DNA of 64,000 nucleotides from Neorhizobium galegae bv. orientalis str. HAMBI 540 (GCF_000731315.1 NZ_HG938353.1:1054001-1118000), one strand, 5' to 3'; numbered from the stretch's first letter, positions 1 to 9,419 are shown. Program-made: numbers and translations. Notes: a model not told the origin generated them from the letters alone.

Positions 1-672
1 ACCGGTTACGGCGAGCCGGCCGAAAGCATGAAGCTGGCGGTCTCGCCCTATACGCTCCGGCCGCGCATCCTGCGCCATATCGAGGAGGAGATCTGCCACG
101 CCCAGGAAGGCAAGCCGGCGGCAATCTGGATGAAGATGAACTCGCTGGTCGATCCGGAGATCATCGACGCGCTCTATCGCGCCAGCCGCGCGGGCGTCGA
201 CATCGATCTCGTCGTGCGCGGCATCTGCTGCCTGCGCCCGCGGGTGGCCGGCCTCTCCGACAATATCCGCGTCAAGTCGATCGTCGGCCGCTTCCTGGAA
301 CACAGCCGTATCTTCTGCTTCGGCAACGGTTTCGGCCTGCCGTCCGACAAGGCGCTGGTCTATATCGGCTCGGCTGACATGATGCCGCGCAACCTCGACC
401 GCCGGGTCGAAACGCTGGTGCCGCTCCTCAACCCGACCGTGCACGAGCAGGTGCTTTCACAGATCATGCTCGGCAACCTGATTGACAACCAGCAGAGCTA
501 CGAGATATTGGCCGACGGCACGTCGCGGCGCATGGAAGTGCGCAAGGGCGAGGAACCTTTTAACGCGCAGCACTATTTCATGACCAATCCGAGCCTCTCG
601 GGGCGCGGTGAAGCCCTGAAGTCGAGCGCTCCGAAACTCATCGCCGGCCTTGTGTCGGGACGCAAGAAATAG
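1..672 (+). CDS. ppk: Polyphosphate kinase 1, C-terminal part (5' truncated by window edge)
   Basis: Makes and reverses inorganic polyphosphate from ATP. The frame is open from base 1, so only the last 223 residues are visible, covering the end of the catalytic C1/C2 domains. The conserved HSRIFCF stretch (His near visible residue 101) and the segment [14 protein letters not shown] are hallmarks of the PPK1 C2 domain; the autophosphorylated histidine of the C1 domain lies outside the window. The stop is 5 nt before ppx, so the two opposing activities of polyphosphate turnover are almost certainly one operon, as in many alphaproteobacteria. Confidence 0.95.
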   Translation, partial: TGYGEPAESMKLAVSPYTLRPRILRHIEEEICHAQEGKPAAIWMKMNSLVDPEIIDALYRASRAGVDIDLVVRGICCLRPRVAGLSDNIRVKSIVGRFLEHSRIFCFGNGFGLPSDKALVYIGSADMMPRNLDRRVETLVPLLNPTVHEQVLSQIMLGNLIDNQQSYEILADGTSRRMEVRKGEEPFNAQHYFMTNPSLSGRGEALKSSAPKLIAGLVSGRKK

Positions 673-677
673 GCACT

Positions 678-2198
678 ATGGTACGATCAGAAGCCCAGGG
701 GCGCCTTCCGGGGGTCGCTCCTGTCTCCGTTATCGACATCGGCTCGAACTCCGTCCGCGTCGTCATCTACGAAGGCCTGTCCCGTGCCCCGACCGTTCTC
801 TTCAACGAGAAGGTGCTGTGCGGCCTCGGCAAGGGGCTGGGTTCGAACGGGCGCATGGATGACGAGGGTGTCGAGCGCGCCCTGTCGTCGCTGAAGCGTT
901 TTCGCGCGCTTTCCACCCAGGCTCGCGCCACCGAAGTCTATGTGCTGGCGACCGCCGCCGCCCGCGAAGCGTCGAACGGCCCGGATTTCATCCGCCAGGC
1001 AGAGGAGATTCTCGGCCAGCAGATCCAGCTTCTGTCGGGAGAGGAAGAGGCGCGTTATTCGGCACTCGGCGTCATCAGCGGCTTTCATGATCCGGACGGC
1101 ATTGCCGGCGACCTTGGGGGCGGCTCCCTGGAGCTGATCGATATCAAGGGCAAGGAATCCGGCAAGGGCATCACCCTGCCGCTCGGGGGCCTGCGGCTGT
1201 CGGAATCCTCCGGAAATTCGCTCTCCAAGGCGCGCGCCTTCGCCCGCAAGCAGGTCAACACGGCGCGGTTTCTGGAGAACGGCGCGGGCCGCACCTTCTA
1301 CGCGGTCGGGGGCACCTGGCGAAACATCGCCAAACTGCACATGGAGATGAGCAAGTATCCGCTGCACATGATGCAGGGCTACGAACTTACGCTTGAGGAG
1401 ATGCAGAAATTCCTCGACGAGGTGATCGCCGCCAAGGATAGCAAGGAACCCGCCTGGCAGGCGGTTTCGAAAAACCGCCGTTCGCTGCTGCCCTTCGGCG
1501 CGATCGCCATGCAGGAAGTGCTGGCCATCATGAAGCCGGCCAGGGTGAGCTTTTCCGCCCAGGGCGTTCGCGAAGGTTATCTGTTTTCGCGGCTGCCGGA
1601 CGAGGAGCGGGAAAGCGACCCGCTGCTGGTCGCCGCTGACCAACTGGCCATCCTGCGCGCCCGTTCGCCCGAACACGCCCGCGAGCTTGCCGAATGGACC
1701 GGCCGCATGGTGCCGGCCTTCGGGATCGTCGAGACGGAAGAGGAAAGCCGCTATCGCCAGGCCGCCTGCCTGCTCGCCGATATCAGCTGGCGCGCCCACC
1801 CGGATTATCGTGGCCTGCAGGCGCTGAACCTGATCGCGCACTCCTCCTTCGTCGGCATCACCCATGCCGGCCGGGCCTATCTGGCGCTCGCAAACTACTA
1901 CCGTTTCGAAGGCCTGCACGACGACGGCGCCACCGGCCCGCTGGCGACGATCGCGACGCCCCGCCTGCTCGATCTTGCAAAGCTGCTCGGCGGTCTGCTC
2001 CGGGTCGTCTACCTCTTCTCGGCCTCGATGCCGGGTCTCGTCCACCACCTGACCTTCCGCCCGTCCTTCGAACCGGATCTTGATCTCGAATTCGTCGTGC
2101 CCTCCGCCTACCGCGATTTCGCCGGCGAGCGTCTGGACGGCCGCCTGCAGCAGCTGGCGAGGCTGACGGGCAGACGGCTGGCGTTCCGGTTCGAGTAG
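678..2198 (+). CDS. ppx: Exopolyphosphatase (Ppx/GppA family)
   Basis: Removes terminal phosphates from polyphosphate (the family can also act on pppGpp). The 506-residue protein has the ASKHA-fold signatures VIDIGSNSVRVVIYEG (residues about 18-33) and GDLGGGSLELIDI (about 144-156), plus a C-terminal HD-like helical region, matching the long Ppx form. It follows ppk by 5 nt with no obvious independent ribosome site, pointing to translational coupling. The length is normal for the family and nothing looks broken. Confidence 0.95.
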   Translation: MVRSEAQGRLPGVAPVSVIDIGSNSVRVVIYEGLSRAPTVLFNEKVLCGLGKGLGSNGRMDDEGVERALSSLKRFRALSTQARATEVYVLATAAAREASNGPDFIRQAEEILGQQIQLLSGEEEARYSALGVISGFHDPDGIAGDLGGGSLELIDIKGKESGKGITLPLGGLRLSESSGNSLSKARAFARKQVNTARFLENGAGRTFYAVGGTWRNIAKLHMEMSKYPLHMMQGYELTLEEMQKFLDEVIAAKDSKEPAWQAVSKNRRSLLPFGAIAMQEVLAIMKPARVSFSAQGVREGYLFSRLPDEERESDPLLVAADQLAILRARSPEHARELAEWTGRMVPAFGIVETEEESRYRQAACLLADISWRAHPDYRGLQALNLIAHSSFVGITHAGRAYLALANYYRFEGLHDDGATGPLATIATPRLLDLAKLLGGLLRVVYLFSASMPGLVHHLTFRPSFEPDLDLEFVVPSAYRDFAGERLDGRLQQLARLTGRRLAFRFE

Positions 2199-2355
2199 GC
2201 CGGGCAGGGACGCATGGAACTGGGGCCAAGCAAGTGCCGTCACCATGCCGGCTGCCTTCAGCACCCTCATTCGACCTGAGAGCATACTCCGATTGGACGA
2301 CTTCCCTGGCGACGCCGTTGATTTATTTTACGGCGCGTCAAAAGGGAGGAGATGG

Positions 2356-2553
2356 ATGTCATACCTGCATATCTGGATCTGGGCGACGCTCGCGTTCGTC
2401 GTCTGCGCAACGCTGATGACGCTGGGTTACTTCAACATCGAAGGAAAGCTGCTGGCCCCGCCGCCCTTCTATCTGGAAACCTGGGCGGGACTGATGGCCT
2501 TCGTGACGATATCGGCCGCATTCATCAAATGGCTGTTCAATTATCGCGGGTGA
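2356..2553 (+). CDS. Small two-helix membrane protein, unknown function
   Basis: This 65-residue protein starts at an ATG preceded by a strong ribosome site (GGGAGGAG at 2344-2351); an ATG 111 nt upstream in the same frame lacks one. It consists of two hydrophobic helices (residues about 4-24 and 39-58) joined by a loop containing KLLAPPPFY, and ends in a short basic tail. I do not recognise the family. It stands alone between ppx and a convergent gene. The clear ribosome site and the two well-shaped membrane segments make it believable. Confidence 0.7.
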   Translation: MSYLHIWIWATLAFVVCATLMTLGYFNIEGKLLAPPPFYLETWAGLMAFVTISAAFIKWLFNYRG

Positions 2554-2570
2554 GGGGCCGGAGACGTGCA

Positions 2571-2981
2571 TTAGGCCCTGGTCACGGGGAGTTTCGGGAC
2601 CGGTCTGGCGAAAACGGCTGTAATGGTCCGTTTCGAACCATTCCCGAGATCGACGACCATGAACATCATCAGCTGCTCGTCACGAAGGGCGAAAAGAACA
2701 TCGAAAGCCTTGTTGCTGTAGATCGTGCCGGGCCGCATTTTCCACCGCCCCCGGCCGGTGGCGAAGTGTGCAGGGCCGTTTCGATCCGCTTGTACTGTTG
2801 CAGACCAACCGTTGTTTGCGCTGACGATAAGAACTGTGCCCTGCCTCACGATCCCAACAAAACAAGCTGCGCATGATCCCGCGTCGGAGGAAATCTGCTG
2901 CCATCGGCCGGAGAGCTGGGCTTCTTGCGAAGACAATAAAGCAAAGAAAGCGAACGAAATCAGGTTAAAAGCGAGGCGCAC
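2571..2981 (-). CDS. Putative exported protein, unknown function
   Basis: The frame is open further upstream, but a GTG at 2979-2981 is preceded on the minus strand by GGAGAGAGAC, a good ribosome site, and directly starts a signal-peptide-like N-terminus (LAFNLISFAFFALLSS followed by QEAQLSG). The mature part (about 115 residues) begins GRWQQIS and resembles small lipocalin-like or DUF2147-like beta proteins in texture (an alternation of short hydrophobic strands), but I cannot assign a family. It contains a Cys pair in GSCAACF. It is convergent with the small membrane protein gene, separated by 17 nt. Confidence 0.5.
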   Translation of the reverse strand: MRLAFNLISFAFFALLSSQEAQLSGRWQQISSDAGSCAACFVGIVRQGTVLIVSANNGWSATVQADRNGPAHFATGRGRWKMRPGTIYSNKAFDVLFALRDEQLMMFMVVDLGNGSKRTITAVFARPVPKLPVTRA

Positions 2982-3306
2982 GTCTCTCTCCGCACAACCA
3001 AAAACATCTGTAATTGCCCACCTCGGCGATGAGGGCTGAGTCATCATTCAGTCGCGCATGTTTCCATATACAATTCAAGATCACATTGTTGGGCAAGGAG
3101 ATGTCCAGCGTCCTTCGCATCGAGCAAAGTAGCGGATTGCCGGAGGCGCGCCTGCCTGCAGCCGAACCTCGAAGTAGGTTTCCAACCTGCCATAAACAAT
3201 CACTCGCGATTGGAGCGGCAGTGGATTTTTCGGTTGCGTCCACCGGCATCTTCATGTGCATGCTCGCGAAACCGATATTATCCGTCAATTGGTTGAGCAA
3301 GCTTCG
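2982..3306. other. Intergenic stretch without a supported gene
   Basis: This 325-nt gap separates the minus-strand exported protein from the DJ-1-like gene. A plus-strand frame runs through it into 3316, but its only ATG near a purine run (3101, AAGGAG directly abutting the ATG) is badly spaced, and the encoded peptide matches nothing I know. The region should hold the divergent promoters of the two flanking genes; no promoter stands out. Confidence 0.5.
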
Positions 3307-4020
3307 ATGTCTGTGAGCGCGCCCCCTCGTGAGATCGGCTTTGTCCTGTTTGCCGGACTGACCCAGCTTGATTTGACCGGACCTTGGGAAGTTCTGACGC
3401 GGCTGCCGAATACGCGTTGCCATCTGCTGGCCGAGGGACGCGCTCCCGTTCGAAGTGCGAGCGGACTGAGTATCGTCCCAAGCATGTTGCTTGAAGAATG
3501 CGGTCAACTCGACATCGTGGTTGTCCCGGGCGGGCCCGGTCATCTCGATGCGATGCAGGACGAACGTCTTCTCTCGTTTCTAAAGCGCCAGGAGCCCGGC
3601 TGTCAGTTCTTGATGGCCGCCTGCACAGGCACGCTGGTGCTTGCCGCCGCTGGTCTGCTTCAGGGCTACGAGTGCACCACTCACTGGACGGCGTTGCATA
3701 GGCTCTCAGCTTTCGGAGCAATTCCCGCAAATCGGCGGGTCGTGTTTGACCGGACGCGAGCCACCGGTAGCGGCGTCACGGCAGGTATCGATCTTGGCTT
3801 GGTCATGGCCGCCAAACTGGCAGGTGAAGATGTCGCGCGGAAAATCCAGCTGATGATGGAATATGCGCCTGAACCTCCATTCGCCGGATCGCCCATGACC
3901 GCCGACCCCGCGACAGTGAAGGCGTTGGAAGCATCATCGGATATCGCAGATCAGATAAGGGCCATCGATGCCGGCGCAATATCCAGACTTCGGCGAGGCG
4001 CTCGGCTCATCGAGCGATGA
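3307..4020 (+). CDS. DJ-1/PfpI family protein, isonitrile-hydratase-like
   Basis: The 237-residue protein has the layout of isonitrile hydratase InhA: GFVLFAGLTQLDLTGPWEVL at the N-terminus, VVPGGPG near residue 74, the nucleophile elbow AACTGTLVLAAAGLL with the presumed catalytic Cys at about 106, then TTHWTALHRL and GSGVTAGIDLGL. InhA hydrates isonitriles to N-formamides, but related DJ-1 proteins have other roles, so the substrate is an inference. I chose the ATG at 3307 because it places the conserved core at the usual distance; an ATG at 3256 adds 17 poorly conserved residues. The AraC-type HTH domain of GlxA relatives is absent. Confidence 0.75.
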   Translation: MSVSAPPREIGFVLFAGLTQLDLTGPWEVLTRLPNTRCHLLAEGRAPVRSASGLSIVPSMLLEECGQLDIVVVPGGPGHLDAMQDERLLSFLKRQEPGCQFLMAACTGTLVLAAAGLLQGYECTTHWTALHRLSAFGAIPANRRVVFDRTRATGSGVTAGIDLGLVMAAKLAGEDVARKIQLMMEYAPEPPFAGSPMTADPATVKALEASSDIADQIRAIDAGAISRLRRGARLIER

Positions 4021-4128
4021 GTGGAAGAGCTGTGAACGGGCTGTGTTCGAAGGCGGTTTTACGCTTCGAACTAGGCACAGGCGAGATTATTCCCTATAGG
4101 GGCATAATGAGGATCGCTGTGCTGAAAA

Positions 4129-5049
4129 ATGGATAATGCGGGACTGTCTCTTGACAGAATGCGCACCTTTGTTCGCGTCGCCGAACGCGGCAACCTGTCG
4201 ATGGTCGCAAGAGAACTCGGTATCGGTCAATCGACCGTGACACGGCACCTCAATGAACTCGAGGACGCGGTCGGTGTATCTCTACTCAGCCGAACCACAC
4301 GTCGCGTGACTCTTACGGACGAAGGTAGCCGTTATTATACGAATTGCCGTCAGATATTGCGCCTGGTCGAACAGGCTGCCGAAGAGGTAAGAAATGCCCG
4401 TCAGGCTTCGGCGGGTACAGTTCGGCTTTCCTGTACTGCAGCGCTCGGCGTGATGCACATCACCCGCCTCATCTTTGAATTCCAGGACAAGCATCCGGAC
4501 ATCAGGATCGATCTCAACCTGACCGACGAGCGCATCGATCTGGTTCGCGAAGGTGTTGACATTGCGCTCCGTCTTGGGCCTCTCACTGACAGCTCGATGA
4601 AGCTTCATGCGCTCGGGGAAAGCCATCGGCTGCTGGTGGGTGCTCCGAATTATTTGTCCGTTCACGGACGGCCTGAGCACCCAGCCGATCTGTCACGGTT
4701 CGAAACGGTAGTGATGTCGAATGTTGCGGGGAGCGATCAGATCATTCTTTTCTCTCACGATGGCACAAGCCTGATGATACCAGTCGGTGGGAAATTGCGC
4801 GTCGATCACGGGCTTGCGGCGCGCCAAGCCTTTGCCGCCGGACGCGGCATTGGTCCTGCACATCTCTGGTTGGTCCACGATCTTCTGGACGACGGTCAGC
4901 TCGAGATCGTGCTTGGGGACTATCGTCCTCCACCGGTCCCGGTGAGCTTGCTGATCGTTCCAGAGCGCGCAGCCATTACACGCGTCCGGCTTCTCGCCGA
5001 CTTTCTTGTAGCCAAGGTTTCTGAATTACCGGGAATCCGGCCATCGTGA
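4129..5049 (+). CDS. LysR-family transcriptional regulator
   Basis: The 306-residue protein has an N-terminal winged helix-turn-helix (about 9-66, with NLSMVARELGIGQSTVTRHLNELE as the core, ending LTDEG) and a substrate-binding domain. The sequence from residue 95 on resembles the CrgA/AaeR-like LysR group. It sits between the DJ-1-like gene (same strand) and the NmrA-like gene, whose 3' end faces it with 1 nt between the stops. LysR proteins usually control a neighbour; either one is a candidate, but no divergent promoter pair exists here to make the target obvious. Confidence 0.9.
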   Translation: MDNAGLSLDRMRTFVRVAERGNLSMVARELGIGQSTVTRHLNELEDAVGVSLLSRTTRRVTLTDEGSRYYTNCRQILRLVEQAAEEVRNARQASAGTVRLSCTAALGVMHITRLIFEFQDKHPDIRIDLNLTDERIDLVREGVDIALRLGPLTDSSMKLHALGESHRLLVGAPNYLSVHGRPEHPADLSRFETVVMSNVAGSDQIILFSHDGTSLMIPVGGKLRVDHGLAARQAFAAGRGIGPAHLWLVHDLLDDGQLEIVLGDYRPPPVPVSLLIVPERAAITRVRLLADFLVAKVSELPGIRPS

Positions 5050-5050
5050 A

Positions 5051-6004
5051 CTAGAGGCCGAAGGATCGCCTATGGCCACGCCACCCCGTCGTCCGCAGAT
5101 ACTGCTCCCAGTTGAGCGTGTCGGGGTTCAGACGACGGCTCCATTCGAGATCATGCTCTTTGCCGAAATAACCATATTCGACAGCATACTCGACCATCCC
5201 TAGAAGCTCTCGCACGAGAAGTTCGTTAGCGGCAAACTCCGGAAAATATTGCAGAAGGCCATTCCTGGTAAACGCGTTCCGATACTCAGCCTTGAGGCCG
5301 GTCACGCGCTGAAAAGTTTCGATCATCTCGCGCGGAGAAATGATATCGCCGACGATCGGCAGAGTCTTTCCATTGTAACGCCCGGGATTTGAAAAAATCT
5401 CGAGGACAACCGGTCCTGTCGCCGTGAGCGGATCGACAAAAGGCGCTCGGAAATCCTCAGGAAGATAAACCGGCAAGAGCAGAGTATCCCCCTCCAAGCG
5501 CGGCACATAATACTCGAGAAGGTTTGTGTAAAAGAATGCCGGCATTATGAAGGAATGAGAGATCGGCAGGCCGCGAATGTAGTCTGCAACGCACGCTTTG
5601 TCGGTAAAGTGCGGGGCATACTTCGTCCCGGCCGAGATCTTGTCGACATTCTCAAGGGTGCTGAACACAATATGCCCGACGCCTGCCTCAACTGTGGCAT
5701 CCGCCATTTCACGGCCGAGAGGAGCCTCGGTTGTCTGCGGCGGGGCGATGGGTGGCGTCATCAGAAATGCGCCATCCGCGCCCTTGAATGCAGCAATGAG
5801 ATCCTTCTGAGAACCAGGTTCAAGAGGGACTGTCACGATTTCGGCACCGAGTTTTTCCAGGCTTAAAGCCTCGGTTGAATCTTTTTTCCGGGTTAAAGCA
5901 CGTACACGGAAACGCTCGCTACGAAGGAGTGTCGCGGCTACGCTTCGCCCCTGTTTGCTCGTTGCCCCGACAATCGCGATAAGTGGCTTCTCTTTTGTGG
6001 ACAT
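5051..6004 (-). CDS. NmrA-like NAD(P)-binding Rossmann protein
   Basis: This short-chain-dehydrogenase-like protein (317 residues from the ATG at 6002-6004; a TTG 12 nt upstream is also in frame) has the dinucleotide-binding loop AIVGATSKQGRSVA at its N-terminus, in the GxxGxxG-like form typical of the NmrA/HSCARG atypical SDR group. The usual SDR YxxxK pair is not evident. Members are NADPH-sensing regulators or quinone/isoflavone-type reductases; the specific role here is unknown. It is tail-to-tail with the LysR gene. Confidence 0.8.
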   Translation of the reverse strand: MSTKEKPLIAIVGATSKQGRSVAATLLRSERFRVRALTRKKDSTEALSLEKLGAEIVTVPLEPGSQKDLIAAFKGADGAFLMTPPIAPPQTTEAPLGREMADATVEAGVGHIVFSTLENVDKISAGTKYAPHFTDKACVADYIRGLPISHSFIMPAFFYTNLLEYYVPRLEGDTLLLPVYLPEDFRAPFVDPLTATGPVVLEIFSNPGRYNGKTLPIVGDIISPREMIETFQRVTGLKAEYRNAFTRNGLLQYFPEFAANELLVRELLGMVEYAVEYGYFGKEHDLEWSRRLNPDTLNWEQYLRTTGWRGHRRSFGL

Positions 6005-6225
6005 TTTTGAGTTCAAACCTTTCCAGTCACTGGCTACCGACTACGCAGGCAAGCTCACGTTGCGGCAAGAGCTGTCAGCCCATGCCGCCACCTCAATGAC
6101 GGAGACCCTATCTCAACACGCTTTATTGCTGTAGATGTGCGAAATACATAACATAATGCCATTTAATGGATGAATGGCGCCGGTGAAACACCTGCGTAGG
6201 CCACTGCTCTATCCCCGTGTCCCAA

Positions 6226-6258
6226 ACAAAAAGAGCGCCCGGCTTTCACCGGACGCTT
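6226..6258 (-). terminator. Rho-independent terminator of the esterase-like gene
   Basis: On the minus strand a stem AGCGTCCGG / CCGGGCGCT with one mismatch and a short loop is followed by CTCTTTTTG. It lies 24 nt beyond the stop of the 6282-7640 gene. Confidence 0.8.
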
Positions 6259-6281
6259 TTCGCTGTTGGGACGCCTGCTAA

Positions 6282-7640
6282 TTACTTAGCAGACATGAAT
6301 TCGCCGACTTCGAGCACGCTGAACTCATTGTTGTCGGCCTTGTCGACGGCGCGGCCTGCCGAGAAGGGGAGGTTGTTGTCGTTGCCGATGATGATGTGGG
6401 TGGCGTCGATCACGTCGACGTTCTCGATCGTCACGAACGGCATGTCGTAGACGCCGGCGACGCTGCCGACCTTCTTCTTGTTGTCCGGGTCCTGGATGTT
6501 CATCAGGTCGATATAACCGATCTTGCGAACGGCCTTGCCGACATTGGCGTCGTTGAACTCGATCTTGTAGACACGCTTCAACTCGGCCGGAACGTCGAAG
6601 CAATCCGGCTTCGGCTGTTTCGAATCGGCGCAGGCCTTGTCCTTGGTGCCGGCGCCATTGTCGCGCTCGATCACGAGGGCGGTTGAGGCATCGATCATGT
6701 TGAAATCGCCGATCGCGGCGCCCTTGTCGGCGAACGGATACAGCCACGAACGGCCGGTCCACTTCTTGGAGGCGACGTCGAATTCGATGACGCGGATGGC
6801 GGTCTTGCCGTCAGCCTGTTCGACCTGGCCGTCGTCCTTGTAGAGCGGGCCTTCGAGCAGGCCGTAGAGCTTGGAGCCGTCCTTCGCCATAGCGAGGCCC
6901 TCGAAGCCGCCGGAACGCTTCAGGTTGAAGACCGGCATCTTGGCAGCAGGGTTGCCCGGCAGCTGGATGAGCGGGTTGTCCGGCGAAAGCACCAGCTTGC
7001 CGTCGACGGTGGTAGCGATGACGTCGGTCAAGCGGCCCTGGGTGTCGACCTTGAGGAGATAAGGGCCGAATTCATCGCCGAGCCAGAAGCCGTCGGCGAC
7101 CGGCTGCACGGATTCGATGTCGAAATCGGCGCCGGTCAGGTAACGGGTTTCGGTGGCTTCGGTGACGATCGGAAACGGAGCGATCTTGTTCGGGTCGGAG
7201 AGGAAGACGTTCTTGACGACTTCAGCCTTGTTGGTGGCCCAGTCGAACTTCATCTGGTGCAGGAAGAGCATCGAGTCGGACGAGTTGAACTTCGAGCCGA
7301 AACCATTGTCCGACAGCGTCCAGAAGGTGCCGTCAGCCATCGTCTTGATGCCGGAAAAGCCCTGGACCGGCTGGCCGTCGAGCGGCAGCTTAACGTCGGT
7401 GATGCGGGCGCCGTCCTTGCCCGGCAGGGTGGCGAGGGCGTCGGTGCGCTTGCGGTCGGCGGTGGTGAACTTGCCGGAGGTCTTGAGGAACGCCGGCGCA
7501 TCGGCCGGAGCCGGAACGACCGTGTTGGCGGGAAGGATCGCCTGGCCGGTGAGCTTGGCCGGGAAAACCTTGTCGTCAGCAGAAGCGGAGCCGCCGATCA
7601 GCGCGGCAAGCGCTACGGTAGCAAGCAGAAATTTGGTCAT
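6282..7640 (-). CDS. Exported esterase-like activity of phytase family protein
   Basis: The 452-residue product begins with a signal peptide (TKFLLATVALAALIGGSASA) and continues with a beta-propeller-type domain containing GFSGIKTMADGTFWTLSDNGFGSK and GDEFGPYLLKVD, the signatures of the phytase-like esterase family (Pfam PF13449). Members are periplasmic or secreted and bind calcium; some are annotated as alkaline-phosphatase or phytase-like, but the substrate is not established. An AGGTGA ribosome site precedes the ATG at 7640, so an in-frame ATG 36 nt upstream was rejected. It is monocistronic, with a terminator after it. Confidence 0.85.
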   Translation of the reverse strand: MTKFLLATVALAALIGGSASADDKVFPAKLTGQAILPANTVVPAPADAPAFLKTSGKFTTADRKRTDALATLPGKDGARITDVKLPLDGQPVQGFSGIKTMADGTFWTLSDNGFGSKFNSSDSMLFLHQMKFDWATNKAEVVKNVFLSDPNKIAPFPIVTEATETRYLTGADFDIESVQPVADGFWLGDEFGPYLLKVDTQGRLTDVIATTVDGKLVLSPDNPLIQLPGNPAAKMPVFNLKRSGGFEGLAMAKDGSKLYGLLEGPLYKDDGQVEQADGKTAIRVIEFDVASKKWTGRSWLYPFADKGAAIGDFNMIDASTALVIERDNGAGTKDKACADSKQPKPDCFDVPAELKRVYKIEFNDANVGKAVRKIGYIDLMNIQDPDNKKKVGSVAGVYDMPFVTIENVDVIDATHIIIGNDNNLPFSAGRAVDKADNNEFSVLEVGEFMSAK

Positions 7641-7767
7641 GGGATCACCTGTTGGTTGGCGTGTCAAAGACGCCAACCGGTTAAGGTGAGTGCATGACGG
7701 CGAGGTGATGGAAGATTGACGCTTCGATGAAGCTTTGATGACTGAAATTTCACAAAGGCCGGCGGCC

Positions 7768-8682
7768 TCAGGCGCTCCTGCGAAGCGCCATCCAGCGGCC
7801 TGGCGTCATGCCGAACGTCTTCTTGAAATGACGGGTGAAATGCGCCTGGTCGGCAAAGCCCGTATCGGCCGCGATATCCGCCAGGCTGCCGCCTTGTGAC
7901 AGCAGGACCTTCGCCCGGTCGAGCCGGCGCATGACGAGATAGCGGTGCGGACTGGTGCCGAGAAGCTTCCTGAACTGCCTGGCGGTCGTGTAGCGATCGA
8001 AACCGCTCACCTCTTCGAGTTCTTCGGAAGAGACGACCCGCTCCGAATTCGCCTGTAGGTAATCGCGGCAGCGCAGAACCGCCTGTTGTGCCCGCGGCGT
8101 GCCGGCAACGCTGCCCTTGCCGTCGGCATGGTGCCAGAGGCTTGTGGCTATGCGGCCGATCAGGTCGTCGAGCAGCAGGTCCTGCGGCTCGGCTTCGAGA
8201 TCGTCCAAGGCTTCGGTAAGACACTGCCGGAATCCCGCATCCGCTATGATGGGATCCGGCACGAAGGGCAGGCCGCGCGAACCGCCGGCCGCCTCGATCA
8301 GCCGTTCCGGCGGCAGGTAGAGCATGCGGTAGCGCAGGCCGTCGTCGGTGCCGGCCGCACCGTCATGCACCTCGTCCGGATGCAGCACGATGACATTGCC
8401 GGGCAGGCTGGCGCGGGCGGCACCGCGATACTGGAAGGTCTGCACGCCGGAGAGTGTCAGCCCGATCGCATAGGTGTCGTGGCGATGCGGCTCGAAACCG
8501 TTGCCATGGAAGCGAGCCTCGATCCGCTCGATGCCGCGCGAGGACGGGGCCTGGATGATGCCGTCAGGCGCGCCTCTTGCGCTGCCGTCAGGCGCGCCTC
8601 TTGCGCTGCCGCCAGCCGTGGCTCCCGAGCTGCACGAACGTTCAAGACCGGCCGCATCCGCCGCCGCTATCTCGTCTGTCAT
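7768..8682 (-). CDS. AraC-family transcriptional regulator
   Basis: The 304-residue protein carries an N-terminal cupin-like sensing domain (about 50-160, with PHRHDTYAIGLTLSG) and a C-terminal double helix-turn-helix (about 205-300, ending FADQAHFTRHFKKTFGMTPGRW). AAAGG lies 7 nt before the ATG at 8680-8682. Its start is 40 nt from the divergent DUF2000 gene, so that gene is the likely target. Residues about 28-43 are a duplicated octapeptide (GSARGAPD twice) produced by a 24-bp tandem repeat, in a linker that is probably unstructured. Confidence 0.9.
   Translation of the reverse strand: MTDEIAAADAAGLERSCSSGATAGGSARGAPDGSARGAPDGIIQAPSSRGIERIEARFHGNGFEPHRHDTYAIGLTLSGVQTFQYRGAARASLPGNVIVLHPDEVHDGAAGTDDGLRYRMLYLPPERLIEAAGGSRGLPFVPDPIIADAGFRQCLTEALDDLEAEPQDLLLDDLIGRIATSLWHHADGKGSVAGTPRAQQAVLRCRDYLQANSERVVSSEELEEVSGFDRYTTARQFRKLLGTSPHRYLVMRRLDRAKVLLSQGGSLADIAADTGFADQAHFTRHFKKTFGMTPGRWMALRRSA
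8557..8604. repeat. 24-bp tandem duplication inside the AraC gene
   Basis: Two copies of a 24-bp unit (8557-8580 and 8581-8604) differ at only one base and add one octapeptide copy in frame to the N-terminal linker of the regulator. Confidence 0.9.
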
Positions 8683-8722
8683 TGCATGGCCTTTGGCATA
8701 ACCTTCGACGGAGTTGTTCTTC

Positions 8723-9130
8723 ATGTTCGATACCAAGATCGCGATCGTGCTTCGCGATGACCTCGCCCCCTGGCAGGAGCTCAATGTAACCGCGTTTCTG
8801 ACGAGCGGCATCATCGCGCAAAATCCCGCGATCATTGGTGAAGCATATCGGGATGCGGCAGGTCATGTCTACAATCCGATGAGCATTCAGCCGATCGTGG
8901 TGCTGGCCGCCGACCAGGAGACGCTGCGCACCATTCACCGGCGGTCGCTGGAACGGGAGGTGACGACGTCGGCCTATGTCGAGGAGATGTTCTCTACCGG
9001 CCATGATGCGGCCAACCGCGAGGTGTTCGCGCAATTCTCGCCGGAGGATGCGAAGCTGGTGGGCATCGCGATCAGGACTGAGAAGAAGATCGTCGACAAG
9101 ATCACCAAAGGCTCGAAAATGCATGCCTGA
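8723..9130 (+). CDS. DUF2000 family protein
   Basis: The 135-residue protein (MFDTKIAIVLRDDLAPWQELNVTAFLTSGI) matches the DUF2000 family (Pfam PF09391), whose members fold like peptidyl-tRNA hydrolase 2; their biological role is unknown. GACGGAG lies 9 nt upstream of the chosen ATG; a TTG 9 nt earlier is in frame but too close to that site. It is transcribed divergently from the AraC regulator, and AraC-DUF2000 pairs are familiar in rhizobia, so regulation by that protein is likely. Its last 29 nt overlap the 3' end of the gene on the opposite strand. Confidence 0.8.
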   Translation: MFDTKIAIVLRDDLAPWQELNVTAFLTSGIIAQNPAIIGEAYRDAAGHVYNPMSIQPIVVLAADQETLRTIHRRSLEREVTTSAYVEEMFSTGHDAANREVFAQFSPEDAKLVGIAIRTEKKIVDKITKGSKMHA

Positions 9131-9419
9131 CGGCGAAGAACATGGTCTTCGGAATGACCCAGAGCGCGGCGATCGGCGTGGTCGAGGCCACCACATAGGC
9201 GGCGATGCTGAGGAGCAGGTAGTTGAGCCAGGCGACGTGCTTCCGCGTCATCAGGCCCGGCAGGGCGACGAGCAGATTGGCGGCGCAGATCACCCGGATG
9301 ATCGGGCGGTTCCAGAGCGGCGAAAAGGCCCCGAACCCCGACGCTTCCATGAGGAGGACGAGCAACAGCGAGAGCAGGACGACGACGGCGATCAGGGCAT
9401 TCGATGTTGGATAGCGCAT
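9102..9419 (-). CDS. Small integral membrane protein, unknown function
   Basis: The product of 105 residues starts at MRYPTSNALIAVVVLL, preceded by GGAGG 12 nt upstream. It has three hydrophobic helices (about 8-26, 40-57 and 68-92). I cannot name the family. Its 3' end overlaps the end of the DUF2000 gene on the other strand by 29 nt, which is unusual but both frames look coding. Confidence 0.6.
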   Translation of the reverse strand: MRYPTSNALIAVVVLLSLLLVLLMEASGFGAFSPLWNRPIIRVICAANLLVALPGLMTRKHVAWLNYLLLSIAAYVVASTTPIAALWVIPKTMFFAVRHAFSSLW

